A DNA stretch of 64,000 nucleotides from an uncultured Erythrobacter sp. (GTDB lineage Bacteria > Pseudomonadota > Alphaproteobacteria > Sphingomonadales > Sphingomonadaceae), in NCBI GenBank assembly GCA_947488325.1, contig CANKYZ010000001.1, positions 802,835 through 866,834 of the forward strand, written 5' to 3'. This document shows positions 25,908 through 34,877 of this stretch, one piece after another. A program made the position numbers and the translations under genes. The notes under the pieces are model-generated. The model was not told where the DNA came from and searched no databases. It saw nothing but the letters and a program-made list of their open reading frames with translations. How positions within the stretch are numbered: position 1 is the first letter of the stretch; every line of letters begins with the position of its first letter.

Positions 25908-26399
25908 ATGACTGACATGGTGCAGTTTTCCGAAGAACAGACCCGTATTGATCTGGCACGGCTGCTGATCGGGGCCGTCAAAGCAAGCGGTCGCACTCGC
26001 TGTGACATCGCGCGCGATGCGCAGATCCATAAAGATGCCTTGCGACGCGTTCTCAACGGTAAGCGTTCGGCGACATTGGGTGAAGCAGCTCGAATCCTCC
26101 AGGCCAGCGGCGTTAGCCCGCAGCAAGCTCTGTCGATGTTCTTGCTCACCGATGCCGATCAGTCGGCAGAATGGCAGGGAACCGAGATTGGTCGGTTTCT
26201 GGAAGACTTCCTGACCGCTCTGCCAATAGCCTTGGCTTGCGAGCTTGGGGGCCGGCTACAAGATGTAAGGCCCCGCTGGGCCAGAGGCACAGCGCACCGT
26301 GTTGCTCGGCTGCTGTCTGATCATATTGATGAGCTTGAGCGAAAGGATGTGTTGCTCGGAGAGGTCTTTGCAGTGGCCGAAGGAAGTCATCATGGGTGA
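25908..26399 (+). CDS. XRE-like helix-turn-helix regulator
   Basis: This 163-aa protein has an N-terminal lambda-repressor-like HTH (about residues 15-70: CDIARDAQIHKDALRRVLNG, then LGEAARILQASGV). A C-terminal helical domain of unknown function has no peptidase residues. It is divergent from the transfer operon and shares its control region, so it probably regulates transfer or excision genes. An AAGGAAAG-type site (AGGAAG then AAAGG) lies upstream. Its stop overlaps the following AlpA-like start by 8 bp. Confidence 0.8.
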   Translation: MTDMVQFSEEQTRIDLARLLIGAVKASGRTRCDIARDAQIHKDALRRVLNGKRSATLGEAARILQASGVSPQQALSMFLLTDADQSAEWQGTEIGRFLEDFLTALPIALACELGGRLQDVRPRWARGTAHRVARLLSDHIDELERKDVLLGEVFAVAEGSHHG

Positions 26400-26607
26400 G
26401 CATTTAGGAAAGAGACTGGACGAGCCGCGCCGCGTGACACGCCTCATTCGTCTTCCAGAAGTGATGAGCCGGGTCGGGCTTGGCCGTTCAACGATTTATC
26501 GCTGGATGAGTGAGGGTAGGTTCCCCAAGCCTGTGCAACTGGGTGGGCATGCCGTGGCTTGGTCTGAGGACGACCTCGACGAGTGGATCGCAGGTAAGCT
26601 CAACTAG
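26392..26607 (+). CDS. AlpA-family (MerR-like HTH) regulator
   Basis: This 71-aa protein carries RLIRLPEVMSRVGLGRSTIY followed by RWMSEGRFPKPVQLGGHAVAW, the AlpA/excisionase HTH pattern. The ATG at 26392 overlaps the XRE-like gene (ATGGGTGA) and begins a family-length protein, so I reject the longer frame from 26299. AlpA activates the P4-type integrase of CP4-57 and is common next to such integrases. Here the only integrase lies 34 kb away and is truncated. Confidence 0.85.
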   Translation: MGEHLGKRLDEPRRVTRLIRLPEVMSRVGLGRSTIYRWMSEGRFPKPVQLGGHAVAWSEDDLDEWIAGKLN

Positions 26608-26665
26608 CCTTTGCCTCGAGCTCGCGGTCATTCCAGTCCTGACCCAATTGCGGACGTTAGCTTAG

Positions 26666-26780
26666 AGCCCAAGGTCACCGCTGGGAGCGCCTTCTAGCAA
26701 ATGTGAGAACGGCTTTACTTTAAAGCGGCTTCAAGCGCTCGTGCTTGTCAGTCTCGCATTCAGAGTGGTCATTGATCGCC
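26666..26780. repeat. Direct repeat copy 1 (about 115 bp, merR 3' end)
   Basis: This segment recurs at 35694-35808 in the same orientation with about five mismatches in 115 positions. It covers the last codons of the MerR gene and about 54 bp downstream. Past the conserved block, homology resumes at CTTTACCGCCC (26803-26813 here, 35813-35823 there) after an 18-bp deletion in copy 2. The two copies bracket a 9-kb zinc/cobalt-type efflux module. Confidence 0.9.
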
Positions 26781-27160
26781 GCCATGACCTGGCATCCGCC
26801 GACTTTACCGCCCCTGCAATTTTCGATCATGCGTTTCAGCTCGCGTTCCAGAGCCTCTAGCTGTGCCAGCCGCTTTTGAACTTCGGCAAGTTGCTTCTGA
26901 GCGATTGTGTCAACTGCCGAGCAGTCTTGGTCTGGTTCAGTCTGCAATCCAATCAAGTCTTTTATTGCGTCCATCGAAAAGCCGAGTTCGCGGGCATGCC
27001 TTACGAATGAGAGGCGTTCCACATCGGCGCTGGCATAGAGCCTTTGCCCACTTGCGCTGCGGTCTGGCGTGCCCATCAGGCCGATACTCTCATAATATCG
27101 AATGGTGGTCACTTTGACCTTTGCCGAGTTTGAAAGACGGCCAATTGTCATCGGTTTCAT
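26720..27160 (-). CDS. MerR-family heavy-metal regulator (ZntR/CadR/PbrR type)
   Basis: This 146-aa protein starts MTIGRLSNSAKVKVTTIRYY at the second Met, the winged HTH of MerR regulators, followed by a dimerisation helix (about 80-113). Cys80, Cys115 and Cys123 (ENCRGGKVGGC) fall at the metal-binding positions used by ZntR and CadR. It faces the isoprenylcysteine-methyltransferase/Czc operon across an 82-bp gap that carries a 19-bp-spacer promoter. It should therefore activate that operon with Zn, Cd or Pb (inference on metal). The last 20 residues are duplicated as a remnant near 35.75 kb. Confidence 0.9.
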   Translation of the reverse strand: MKPMTIGRLSNSAKVKVTTIRYYESIGLMGTPDRSASGQRLYASADVERLSFVRHARELGFSMDAIKDLIGLQTEPDQDCSAVDTIAQKQLAEVQKRLAQLEALERELKRMIENCRGGKVGGCQVMAAINDHSECETDKHERLKPL

Positions 27161-27179
27161 AGGAATGTGCTTTTCCCGC

Positions 27180-27210
27180 TTGCCTCTACAGTCGCTGTAG
27201 ACTGTATCAC
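27180..27210 (+). promoter_or_regulatory. MerR-type promoter with 19-bp spacer
   Basis: A -35 TTGCCT (27180-27185) and a -10 TATCAC (27205-27210) are separated by 19 bp. The spacer contains the dyad CTACAG-TCG-CTGTAG. The over-long spacer with central dyad is the hallmark of MerR-family promoters, which the metal-bound activator untwists. The downstream start (27243) is 33 bp away. The pattern is close to CadR/ZccR/PbrR operators. Confidence 0.8.
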
Positions 27211-27242
27211 TTGACTCGAATCATAATCAAGCGAGTCGAAAA

Positions 27243-27734
27243 ATGCCTCAAACCCCGATTTCAAAGCGATCCAAGAAGCATAAAAAGCTGTATTTCCCGC
27301 CCCTGATGCAGTTCGCCCTATATGGCCTTACCGGCTATATTCTGGCGACAAACCTGCCCGCGCTTGCTTACGGCTCAGTGCCTCTCTTTTGGCTATCGGT
27401 TCCCGTCATTGCGGCTGGAGCGCTGGTGCTTTTCTTTGCGGTTCGATCGTTTGGGAAGGCAAACACGACGGTAAATCCGATTGCGCCTGAGCAGGCCGAG
27501 CAGCTTGTCACAACAGGCCTCTATCGTTTTACCAGAAACCCGATGTATTTGGGAATGCTGTTAGTGCTTTTGGGAGGGGCCTTGGCTTTGCAAAACCTCG
27601 CAGCATTCAGCGGACCAATTCTCTACGGCCTGTCCATCACGCTGCTCCAGATAATCCCTGAAGAGCGAGTTCTGGAGCAGAATTTCGGAAGCGCATTTAC
27701 AGCCTACCGCAAACAGACGCGGCGCTGGTTGTAG
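27243..27734 (+). CDS. Isoprenylcysteine carboxyl methyltransferase-like membrane protein (1)
   Basis: This 163-aa protein has about four hydrophobic helices and the C-terminal ICMT/PEMT motif: GLYRFTRNPMYLGMLL, then PEERVLEQNFGSAFTAYRKQ and TRRWL. The family transfers a methyl group from S-adenosylmethionine to membrane substrates. Bacterial members are often found beside metal-efflux genes, with unknown substrate. It is the first gene after the MerR promoter. The true role is not known. Confidence 0.85.
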   Translation: MPQTPISKRSKKHKKLYFPPLMQFALYGLTGYILATNLPALAYGSVPLFWLSVPVIAAGALVLFFAVRSFGKANTTVNPIAPEQAEQLVTTGLYRFTRNPMYLGMLLVLLGGALALQNLAAFSGPILYGLSITLLQIIPEERVLEQNFGSAFTAYRKQTRRWL

Positions 27735-27745
27735 GAGTGCTGCAC

Positions 27746-28318
27746 ATGATTGACCTGCCTTCATGGGTCTCTTGGAGTTTGTTCGGATTAGCGGCCAGTT
27801 CGATTTGCGCGATAATCGGGCTTTCCATTTTCGCGGTTTTGAGCGGAAAGTTTCAGTTCTTCCCTCCCCCTTCAGGAAACAGTTGGCAGCACCGCACCTT
27901 CATGGCGCTGTTTCGCCTGTTCCTTTACCCATTGCTGGCGCTTTCCCTTCTCGACTTTGCATCTGTGGCTCCCGCTTATGCTGTGCTCCAATATACTTTG
28001 GGCCTAGTGCTGTTGGTTGTCGGCTTTGCACTCGCATTCTGGATCACGTTCCAGATGGGCTGGCGCAATGCATTTGGCGAAAAGCACGGCCTGAAAACAC
28101 AAGGTTGGTTCAGGATAAGCAGGAACCCTGTTTACGTCGCAACATGGGTCGGCATGATTGGTTGGGGCCTGCTCGCCAACACGTTGCTTGTCTGGATATT
28201 ATTGGCGCTCTGGGCGACCATGTATTTGCTTGCCCCTGTATTCGAGGAACCATGGTTGGAGCAGCAATACGGTCAGGACTATCTGGACTACAAACGCCAA
28301 ACCAGGCGGTTTCTGTGA
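27746..28318 (+). CDS. Isoprenylcysteine carboxyl methyltransferase-like membrane protein (2)
   Basis: This 190-aa paralogue of the preceding protein has several transmembrane helices and the motif GWFRISRNPVYVATWVG, then FEEPWLEQQYGQDYLDYKRQ and TRRFL. Start at the ATG 27746 is chosen because GGAG lies 8 nt upstream; the frame is open a few codons earlier from a GTG. It follows the first copy by 11 bp and its stop overlaps the next start (TGATG). Two different copies side by side suggest a hetero-pair or distinct lipid substrates (speculation). Confidence 0.85.
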   Translation: MIDLPSWVSWSLFGLAASSICAIIGLSIFAVLSGKFQFFPPPSGNSWQHRTFMALFRLFLYPLLALSLLDFASVAPAYAVLQYTLGLVLLVVGFALAFWITFQMGWRNAFGEKHGLKTQGWFRISRNPVYVATWVGMIGWGLLANTLLVWILLALWATMYLLAPVFEEPWLEQQYGQDYLDYKRQTRRFL

Positions 28319-28725
28319 TGAGCCATCTTCATCGAAACCTGGGCCGTGTTTACCCTTCTTTTGCGGGCTGCATTTTTCTCGCGCTCGGAATAGTAACTCT
28401 TATTCAGCCGGAAATCATGAGCTACTATGCGATTGGGCTCGACCAGCCATCTGCCCGGGTGGCTATGCGCGCCATGATCGGAGGCGGCGAGATAGGTATA
28501 GGCGTTGTGCTGATCCTTGGGGGGCGCATCAACCTCTCTTCGCGTCAGCTTAGTCTGACTGCTGCCGCAATTTTTATCTGCGTGGGATTAAGCAGAGTTG
28601 CGGCTGTTTTCATGGAGGGCGCTGATCTGCTTGCCGTCCAACCGCTGCGTGAAGCTCTTATCGAGATATTGCTTGGCGGCATAGGGCTATGGGCGGCGCG
28701 TGGATTGGAGCACGATCAACTATGA
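28318..28725 (+). CDS. DUF4345-like membrane protein
   Basis: This 135-aa protein has four predicted hydrophobic segments (FAGCIFLALGIVTLIQP, GGGEIGIGVVLILGG, LSLTAAAIFICVGLSRVAAV, LIEILLGGIGLWAA). The ARVAMRAMIGGGEIGIG core fits DUF4345. Translation is coupled to the upstream gene through TGATG and to the next one through ATGA. No biochemical function is known. Its place inside a MerR-controlled metal operon suggests an accessory membrane role. Confidence 0.75.
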   Translation: MSHLHRNLGRVYPSFAGCIFLALGIVTLIQPEIMSYYAIGLDQPSARVAMRAMIGGGEIGIGVVLILGGRINLSSRQLSLTAAAIFICVGLSRVAAVFMEGADLLAVQPLREALIEILLGGIGLWAARGLEHDQL

Positions 28726-29147
28726 GCATTTTCAGCCATCCAAGTTCCATGATTGATATAAACTTGTACAAATCTTCACGTGTTTCTAAGATCTTCGTTG
28801 AAGTGACACGCAAGATTTTGCCTTTTCTCGCCGTATTAGCGATCCTTTTCAGCAGCGTGCTGTCCCTCCCGGACGTGCATGCCGGGGAAGGTGAAAGCTT
28901 CGCTCATGCAGCCGATCATATCTATGCGCATGGCGCGGACCATTTTGATACGAACGATGCAACACCAGACCATGATGGACATGACCATTCGGCCACGCAC
29001 CACCACAATTGCAGTTTTAGTCTCGCTGACACCAGCATGCTCCTGCGATCACCTTTCTGGAGTTCGGATAACCTGAGGGGCCCGCTTGCCACGTCATCGC
29101 TCGCCTCCCGTGCTCCCCCAGTCCTGATACAGCCTCCCAAAGCCTGA
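28722..29147 (+). CDS. His-rich periplasmic or membrane-anchored protein
   Basis: This protein of about 141 aa (start overlapping the previous stop as ATGA) has an N-terminal hydrophobic signal (ILPFLAVLAILFSSVLSLPDVHA). The mature region is rich in His and Asp (DHDGHDHSATHHHNC), as in small metal-binding proteins found before CzcC/CusC genes. It probably binds Zn, Co or Cu in the periplasm (inference). A second protein of the same design lies before cusC at 48.6 kb, though the two share little sequence beyond the His cluster and the C-terminal layout. Confidence 0.7.
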   Translation: MSIFSHPSSMIDINLYKSSRVSKIFVEVTRKILPFLAVLAILFSSVLSLPDVHAGEGESFAHAADHIYAHGADHFDTNDATPDHDGHDHSATHHHNCSFSLADTSMLLRSPFWSSDNLRGPLATSSLASRAPPVLIQPPKA

Positions 29148-29210
29148 CCGACAATCATTTGCGAGCTCGCTTTCGAGCGCGCTCGATTGGTTTCAGTCAG
29201 GAGATAAGAA

Positions 29211-30449
29211 ATGCGGTGCATTGCACTGGCCGCGGCCTTGATTGCCGTGTGTACGGGTTTGCCGATATCGGCACAGGAAACAATTACTCTCGATGAAGCG
29301 CTCGCCAGAGCGGGCGTTGACGGTCAAGAGGGTACAAGTTCGAACAGCAATCCGCGCGTCTACGGCCCGCAAGCGGAAGCAGAAGCCGCGCGTGCGGCTA
29401 TCGACCAGGCGCGGCTTCGGCCTAACCCTTCGCTGTCGTTCGAGGTGGAAGACATTGCAGGTTCCGGTGCATTTTCCGGCCTGCGCTCTTCCGAATATAC
29501 TCTGGCGATCGGCCAGCAGCTTGAACTCGGCGGCAAACGAAGGGCGCGCATCGCGAGCGCACAGGCATCGGCCGACTTCACCGGCTTGCAGAGCGACCTC
29601 GCCCTGTCGCAACTCGCGCTGGGCGTTCGTGAGCGATATGTCGAAGCTGTCGCCGCAGGCCAGCGCCTCGTCCTGGCGCTCGAAATCGTCGAACGGAACC
29701 GTGAGCTGGCCCGGATCGCCAATGTGCTTGTCGAGGTCGGGCGGGAGCCGCCGCTGCGTGCCATGCGCGCCCGTGCAGCGCTTGCAGAAACGGAAGCTGA
29801 GCTGCAGGCTGCACAAGCTGCCGATCTAGCGGCACGTCAGGCGCTCGCGGCTCTTTGGGTGTCCGGCCGGCCCAACCCGGTTGTATCAAACGTCTTTCCT
29901 GATTTAGCGCCGCCGCTCGCTCCGCTGGGTTCCGAAGATCCCTTGCAGCTGCGCATTGCGGATGCGCGAACCAGCTTTGCTGAGGCCGAAATTGCGCGTG
30001 AACGCTCGCTCGGCGTTCCCGACCCCACGCTGTCGGCAGGCGTGCGCCGATTTCAGGAAAGCAACGATCAAGCCTTCATTGTCGGGATTTCCATTCCGCT
30101 GCCCTTCCGCAACCGTAACCAAGGCAACATCGCGGCCGCTGAAGCGCAATACCGCGCGGCAAGCGCGAGCGAGGCGATAGCCGAGGCGGACTACCGCGTG
30201 GAGTTCGAGCGGACGCGAACGCTGTATCTGGCCGCCGAAACGCGGGTGGAGACCCTTTCCAGCGCATCCCTGCCGCAGGCCGAGGAAGCACTCCGACTTG
30301 TCGAGATCGGATACCGCAATGGCCGGTTTCCGCTGATCGAAGTCCTAGCAGCTGCCGAAGCGCGCGACGCCATTCGTGAAAATCTGATTCAGGCAGAAGA
30401 GTCCCGCGGCCTGCTCGCGGCGCGGCTCATCTGGCTCACCGCACAGTGA
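29211..30449 (+). CDS. czcC: TolC-family outer-membrane efflux protein CzcC
   Basis: This 412-aa protein has a signal peptide (CIALAAALIAVCTGLPISA) and two TolC-type repeats of long alpha-helices, with ARLRPNPSLSFEVEDIAGSG and VPDPTLSAGVRRFQ. It forms the outer-membrane duct of an RND heavy-metal pump. It is followed by the adaptor and the RND transporter in the standard CBA order, all overlapping. A good AGGAGATAAGA site lies before the ATG. Confidence 0.9.
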   Translation: MRCIALAAALIAVCTGLPISAQETITLDEALARAGVDGQEGTSSNSNPRVYGPQAEAEAARAAIDQARLRPNPSLSFEVEDIAGSGAFSGLRSSEYTLAIGQQLELGGKRRARIASAQASADFTGLQSDLALSQLALGVRERYVEAVAAGQRLVLALEIVERNRELARIANVLVEVGREPPLRAMRARAALAETEAELQAAQAADLAARQALAALWVSGRPNPVVSNVFPDLAPPLAPLGSEDPLQLRIADARTSFAEAEIARERSLGVPDPTLSAGVRRFQESNDQAFIVGISIPLPFRNRNQGNIAAAEAQYRAASASEAIAEADYRVEFERTRTLYLAAETRVETLSSASLPQAEEALRLVEIGYRNGRFPLIEVLAAAEARDAIRENLIQAEESRGLLAARLIWLTAQ

Positions 30450-30460
30450 GATCCCTTCCC

Positions 30461-31624
30461 ATGAAACGTAACTATCTTATCGCAATAGTCGGCATCCTTG
30501 TTCTGGCGGCCGTATCTGCTTGGGCCTTCTGGCCGTCAGGGTCTGCCGACCACTCCGAAGACGGACAGAGCGAAGAGGAAGGCGGAGCAAAAACCGAAGG
30601 TTCCGAAGGCGCTTTGCAAATTAGCGAAGAGCAAATCGCGGCTTCCTCCATCGAAATCGAAGCTGTTCAGTTTGGTGCTGTTACAGAGATCGTATTCCCC
30701 GCAACTGTCGCAGCCGCGCCCAACGCCAGAGCGCGAATCGATGCACGTGCCTCGGGGGTCGTGCGGAGCGTGAACAAGATGCTTGGCGATTATGTCAGGC
30801 AGGGGGAAGCGATCGCGCGGATCGAGAGCGCTGATGCTGCCGGACTGGCTGCGCAGGTCGCCGCCGCGCGTGCGCGGGTAAATGAACTTTCTGCACTCTA
30901 TGACCGGGAAAAACGGCTGTTCGAGGCCAATGTGACGGCTCGGCAGGATCTCGAAGCTGCGCAGGCGAATCTGCAGGTGGCAAGGTCCGAACTTTCCCGC
31001 GCGCAAGCCGCATCCGCAGCTGCTGGTGTCAGCGGAGATGGACGGTCGCTCGCTGTGACGAGCCCGATTTCAGGGCAGATCACCAGCGCGCCGATCGTGC
31101 TGGGCTCCTACGTCTCAGCCGGTGAAGAGATGTTCCAGATCGTGAACGCGAGCGGCTTGCAAGTGCAGGTTGCTCTGCCCGCCAGCGATGCCGTGAGAAT
31201 TAGGCCCGGCGACGAGGCAACGCTCGAATTCGGAGAGGAGCGGGAGATCGGCGGACGTGTGCGCTCGATAACCCCCGCGCTCGATCCGGAAAGCCGAAGC
31301 GCCACCGCTATTATTTCCCTTGCGAATGCAGTGCCCGGATTACAGCCAGGCGCATTCTTGCAGGCGCGTATTCGGCCTTCCGGAGAGACCGATGCGACTG
31401 CCATCTCGGTGCCTGAGGCAGCCGTTCAGATGGTCGAAGGGCGCGAAGTCGTGTTCGTTCGCACCCAGACTGGCTTTCGGGCGACGCCTGTCGTGACGGG
31501 ATCGCGCTCGGGAGGGCGCATCGTGATTGTGTCAGGATTGCAGAATGGCCAGCGGATCGCGACCGAAAACGCCTTCCTGCTCAAAGCCGAACTCGGCAAA
31601 GAGGAAGCCGAACATGGACATTGA
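30461..31624 (+). CDS. czcB: Membrane-fusion adaptor CzcB
   Basis: This 387-aa periplasmic adaptor has an N-terminal membrane anchor (YLIAIVGILVLAAVSAWAFW) and an acidic linker. A lipoyl/barrel-sandwich half (IDARASGVVRSVNKMLGDYV), a coiled-coil hairpin (about residues 125-175) and the second half follow (VTSPISGQITSAPIVLGSYV). An upstream GTG at 30446 overlaps the czcC stop as GTGA, so either start is possible. It links CzcA to CzcC. Confidence 0.9.
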   Translation: MKRNYLIAIVGILVLAAVSAWAFWPSGSADHSEDGQSEEEGGAKTEGSEGALQISEEQIAASSIEIEAVQFGAVTEIVFPATVAAAPNARARIDARASGVVRSVNKMLGDYVRQGEAIARIESADAAGLAAQVAAARARVNELSALYDREKRLFEANVTARQDLEAAQANLQVARSELSRAQAASAAAGVSGDGRSLAVTSPISGQITSAPIVLGSYVSAGEEMFQIVNASGLQVQVALPASDAVRIRPGDEATLEFGEEREIGGRVRSITPALDPESRSATAIISLANAVPGLQPGAFLQARIRPSGETDATAISVPEAAVQMVEGREVVFVRTQTGFRATPVVTGSRSGGRIVIVSGLQNGQRIATENAFLLKAELGKEEAEHGH

Positions 31625-34600
31625 TCGTTCTGAAAGCGGCTTCGAAAAAGAGCGCAACAACAATGGCGGCCTGATTGGCGGCGTCCTTGATTGGTCGGTG
31701 CGCAATCGCTGGGCGGTCGTGGCCCTTGCCCTAGGTGTAGCCATCTGGGGCGCCTTCAATCTTGCGAAACTGCCGATCGATGCGGTGCCGGACATCACAA
31801 ATGTTCAGGTGCAGATCAACACCGAAGCACCGGCGCTTTCACCCTCACAGATCGAAACGCAGGTAACCTTCCCTGTCGAGACGGGCCTCGCCGGGATCGA
31901 GGGACTGGAGATGACCCGCTCGATCTCGCGCAACGGCTTCAGTCAGGTTTCGGCGATTTTCGAAGAGGGCACCGACATCTACTTTGCGCGCTCGCAGGTT
32001 GAAGAACGGCTTGCCACGCTCGCCTCTTCGCTTCCTGCAGGCGCGGAGCCGTCGATGGGGCCAATTGCGACCGGCCTTGGCGAAGTCTTGATGTATACCA
32101 TCGAATTCGAGCATCCGGGTGGAACGGATGCGCCAAAAGGCGGCGCCATTGGCTGGCAGAATGACGGCAGCTTTGTCACCGACCGGGGCGAGCGATTGGA
32201 CACGGAGGTGGCGAGAGCCGCCTATCTGCGCACGGTGCAGGACTGGGTGGTTGCGCCGCTGATGCGATCAGCCGACGGTGTCGCAGGCGTCGACTCGATC
32301 GGCGGCTTTGAAAAGCAATATCTGGTGCAGCCCGACCCGGATCGTCTGGGCGGCTACGGTGTTTCACTCGACCAGTTGATTACTGCGCTCGAAGTGGCAA
32401 ACCAGGCGGAAGGCGCGAACTTCGTCGAACGTGCCGGCGAAGCGCTCTTGGCCCGTGTCGATTCCCGGCTGAATTCGGTAGAAGACATCGAGCAGGCGGT
32501 GGTGACGACCCGCGAAGGCGTGCCGATCCGCGTAGGCGATGTTGCCACAGTCGAGATTGGCGGTGACCTTCGCACAGGGGCTGCCTCGCTCAACGGCGAT
32601 GAAGCGGTCGTCGGAACTGTCCTGATGCGAGCGGGCGAGAACAGCCGAACCGTTGCCGCTGGCGCAGCCGACAGGCTTGAGGAAGTTCGTGCATCGCTGC
32701 CTGCCGGAGTGGTGGCTGAGATTGTCTACAACCGATCCACTTTGGTCGATGCAACCATCGTGACGGTCCGCAACAACCTGGTCGAAGGCGCCTTGCTCGT
32801 TATCGTCGTGCTGTTCCTGCTACTTGGAAATATACGCGCTGCCATCATTGCCGCATTGGTCATTCCTCTCTCGATGCTGATGGCAGCCATCGGAATGAAC
32901 CGGCTCGGCGTATCGGGCAATCTGATGAGCCTTGGCGCGCTCGATTTCGGCCTGATCGTCGATGGTGCTGTTATCATCGTCGAGAACAGTATCGCACGCC
33001 TTGCCCATAGGCAGGAGCTTGAAGGACGCCTGCTAACGCTGCGTGAACGCCTCGCAGAAACCCGCGCAGCAGCGCATGAGATGATCAAGCCGACCGTCTA
33101 CGGTCAGGCGATCATCTTTCTGGTCTTTGCGCCTCTTCTCACCTTCACCGGTGTTGAGGGCAAAACCTTCACGCCCATGGCCATCACCGTCATGCTTGCT
33201 CTGGCTTCGGCTTTCATCCTGTCACTGACTTTTGTCCCTGCGATGATCGCTCTCTTGCTGAACAAAAAAATCAACGAGAAAGAAGTGAAGCCAATTCGCG
33301 TGGCAAAAGAACGCTATGGCCCGCTACTGCGTAAGGCCCTGGTCCGTCCATGGCCGGTCATCGGCACCGGTGTCGGCGTATTTGCACTTGCAGCGCTGGT
33401 CTTCAGCTTCATTGGCAGCGAATTCACGCCGCAACTGGATGAGCGTGATCTGGCAGTGCAGTCATTGCGCATCCCCTCTACCCCGCTGGAGCAGTCGCTC
33501 ACAATGCAGCGGCAGGTCGAGACGCGCCTCACACAATTCCCGCAGGTCGAGCTGGTGTTTTCGCGCACCGGCACGGCAGAGGTCGCAACCGATCCGATGC
33601 CGCCAAACATCTCGGATGCCTATGTGATCCTCAAACCGCGAGAAGAATGGCCCGATCCCTCGCTTTCCAAGGACGAACTCGTAAGCGAGATGGAAGAGGC
33701 GCTCGGAGGTCTTGTCGGCAATCTATATGAGTTCAGCCAGCCCATCGAGCTGCGCTTCAACGAGCTCATCGCAGGCGTGCGCGGCGATGTCGCCGTCAAG
33801 CTTTATGGCGATGATCTGACCGCCATGACTTCAGCTGCAAACGAAGTCGCCGGCGTGCTGCGCGGCATCGAAGGCGCGGCCGACGTGAAGGTCCAGCAGG
33901 TCTCTGGCTTCCCGACACTCGATATCGCCTTCGATCGGCCAACGATCGCGCGCTACGGGCTAAGCGTCGAGGACGTGACCCAGTCCGTTGCCATCGCGCT
34001 TGGCGGTCGCAACGCCGGCCTCGTGTTCGAAGGCGACCGCCGGTTCGATGTCGTCGTCAGATTGTCAGATGCCAATCGCAACGATTTCGACCAGCTCGGC
34101 ACCTTGCCGATTGTCCTCCCGAATGGCGGGAGTATTCCGCTTAGAGCCGTGGCCCAATTCGAGGTCATCGATGGGCTGGCCGAGGTCCGCCGCGAACAGG
34201 GACGAAGACTGGTCATCGTATCCGCCAATGTGCGGGAGCGTGATCTTGGCTCATTTGTCGAGCAGGCCCAGTCCGAAGTGGCCACAAACGTCGAACTGCC
34301 ATCCGCGTCGTTTATCGAATGGGGCGGGCAGTATCAGAACCTGCAGCAAGCGCAGCAACGTCTACTGATCGTGGTTCCGCTCGCCTTTGCGGTCATCCTG
34401 CTACTGCTCTACATGGCGGTCGGCGGATGGGTCTCGGCGCTAGCGGTGTTCAGCGCGATTCCGATGGCACTGGCTGGCGGTGTCTTCTTCCTGGCCCTGA
34501 GAGGCATGCCATTCTCGATCTCGGCAGCCGTGGGCTTCATTGCCTTGTCAGGCGTTGCGACCTTGAACGGTCTCGTCATGATAACCGCAATCAAGCAACG

Positions 34601-34877
34601 GCTCGAAAAGGGTTTGGAGCTTAGCGAAGCGATTGTCGAAGGCGCTATCGCGCGTCTGCGTCCGGTTCTGATGACGGCGCTTGTCGCCTCGCTCGGCTTC
34701 GTTCCGATGGCGCTGGCGACAGGGACGGGTGCCGAGGTGCAGCGCCCGCTCGCCACCGTTGTGATCGGCGGGTTGATTACGGCGACGGCGCTTACACTGT
34801 TTGTGCTGCCTGCCATTGTGAGCCTGATTTTCGCGGAGAAATCCGAGCAGGCAAAGGGTCACGGAGAAATGCCATGA
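31614..34877 (+). CDS. czcA: RND heavy-metal transporter CzcA (HME1, Zn/Co/Cd type)
   Basis: This 1087-aa proton-driven RND pump starts at ATG 31614 (GAGGAAG upstream). TM4 carries DFGLIVDGAVIIVEN, the DFG...DG...EN signature of the HME1 class for Zn2+, Co2+ and Cd2+. Two large periplasmic loops and twelve helices are present, and the length is normal (CzcA 1063 aa). The metal range is inferred from the signature. The stop overlaps the CDF gene. Confidence 0.94.
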   Translation: MDIDRSESGFEKERNNNGGLIGGVLDWSVRNRWAVVALALGVAIWGAFNLAKLPIDAVPDITNVQVQINTEAPALSPSQIETQVTFPVETGLAGIEGLEMTRSISRNGFSQVSAIFEEGTDIYFARSQVEERLATLASSLPAGAEPSMGPIATGLGEVLMYTIEFEHPGGTDAPKGGAIGWQNDGSFVTDRGERLDTEVARAAYLRTVQDWVVAPLMRSADGVAGVDSIGGFEKQYLVQPDPDRLGGYGVSLDQLITALEVANQAEGANFVERAGEALLARVDSRLNSVEDIEQAVVTTREGVPIRVGDVATVEIGGDLRTGAASLNGDEAVVGTVLMRAGENSRTVAAGAADRLEEVRASLPAGVVAEIVYNRSTLVDATIVTVRNNLVEGALLVIVVLFLLLGNIRAAIIAALVIPLSMLMAAIGMNRLGVSGNLMSLGALDFGLIVDGAVIIVENSIARLAHRQELEGRLLTLRERLAETRAAAHEMIKPTVYGQAIIFLVFAPLLTFTGVEGKTFTPMAITVMLALASAFILSLTFVPAMIALLLNKKINEKEVKPIRVAKERYGPLLRKALVRPWPVIGTGVGVFALAALVFSFIGSEFTPQLDERDLAVQSLRIPSTPLEQSLTMQRQVETRLTQFPQVELVFSRTGTAEVATDPMPPNISDAYVILKPREEWPDPSLSKDELVSEMEEALGGLVGNLYEFSQPIELRFNELIAGVRGDVAVKLYGDDLTAMTSAANEVAGVLRGIEGAADVKVQQVSGFPTLDIAFDRPTIARYGLSVEDVTQSVAIALGGRNAGLVFEGDRRFDVVVRLSDANRNDFDQLGTLPIVLPNGGSIPLRAVAQFEVIDGLAEVRREQGRRLVIVSANVRERDLGSFVEQAQSEVATNVELPSASFIEWGGQYQNLQQAQQRLLIVVPLAFAVILLLLYMAVGGWVSALAVFSAIPMALAGGVFFLALRGMPFSISAAVGFIALSGVATLNGLVMITAIKQRLEKGLELSEAIVEGAIARLRPVLMTALVASLGFVPMALATGTGAEVQRPLATVVIGGLITATALTLFVLPAIVSLIFAEKSEQAKGHGEMP

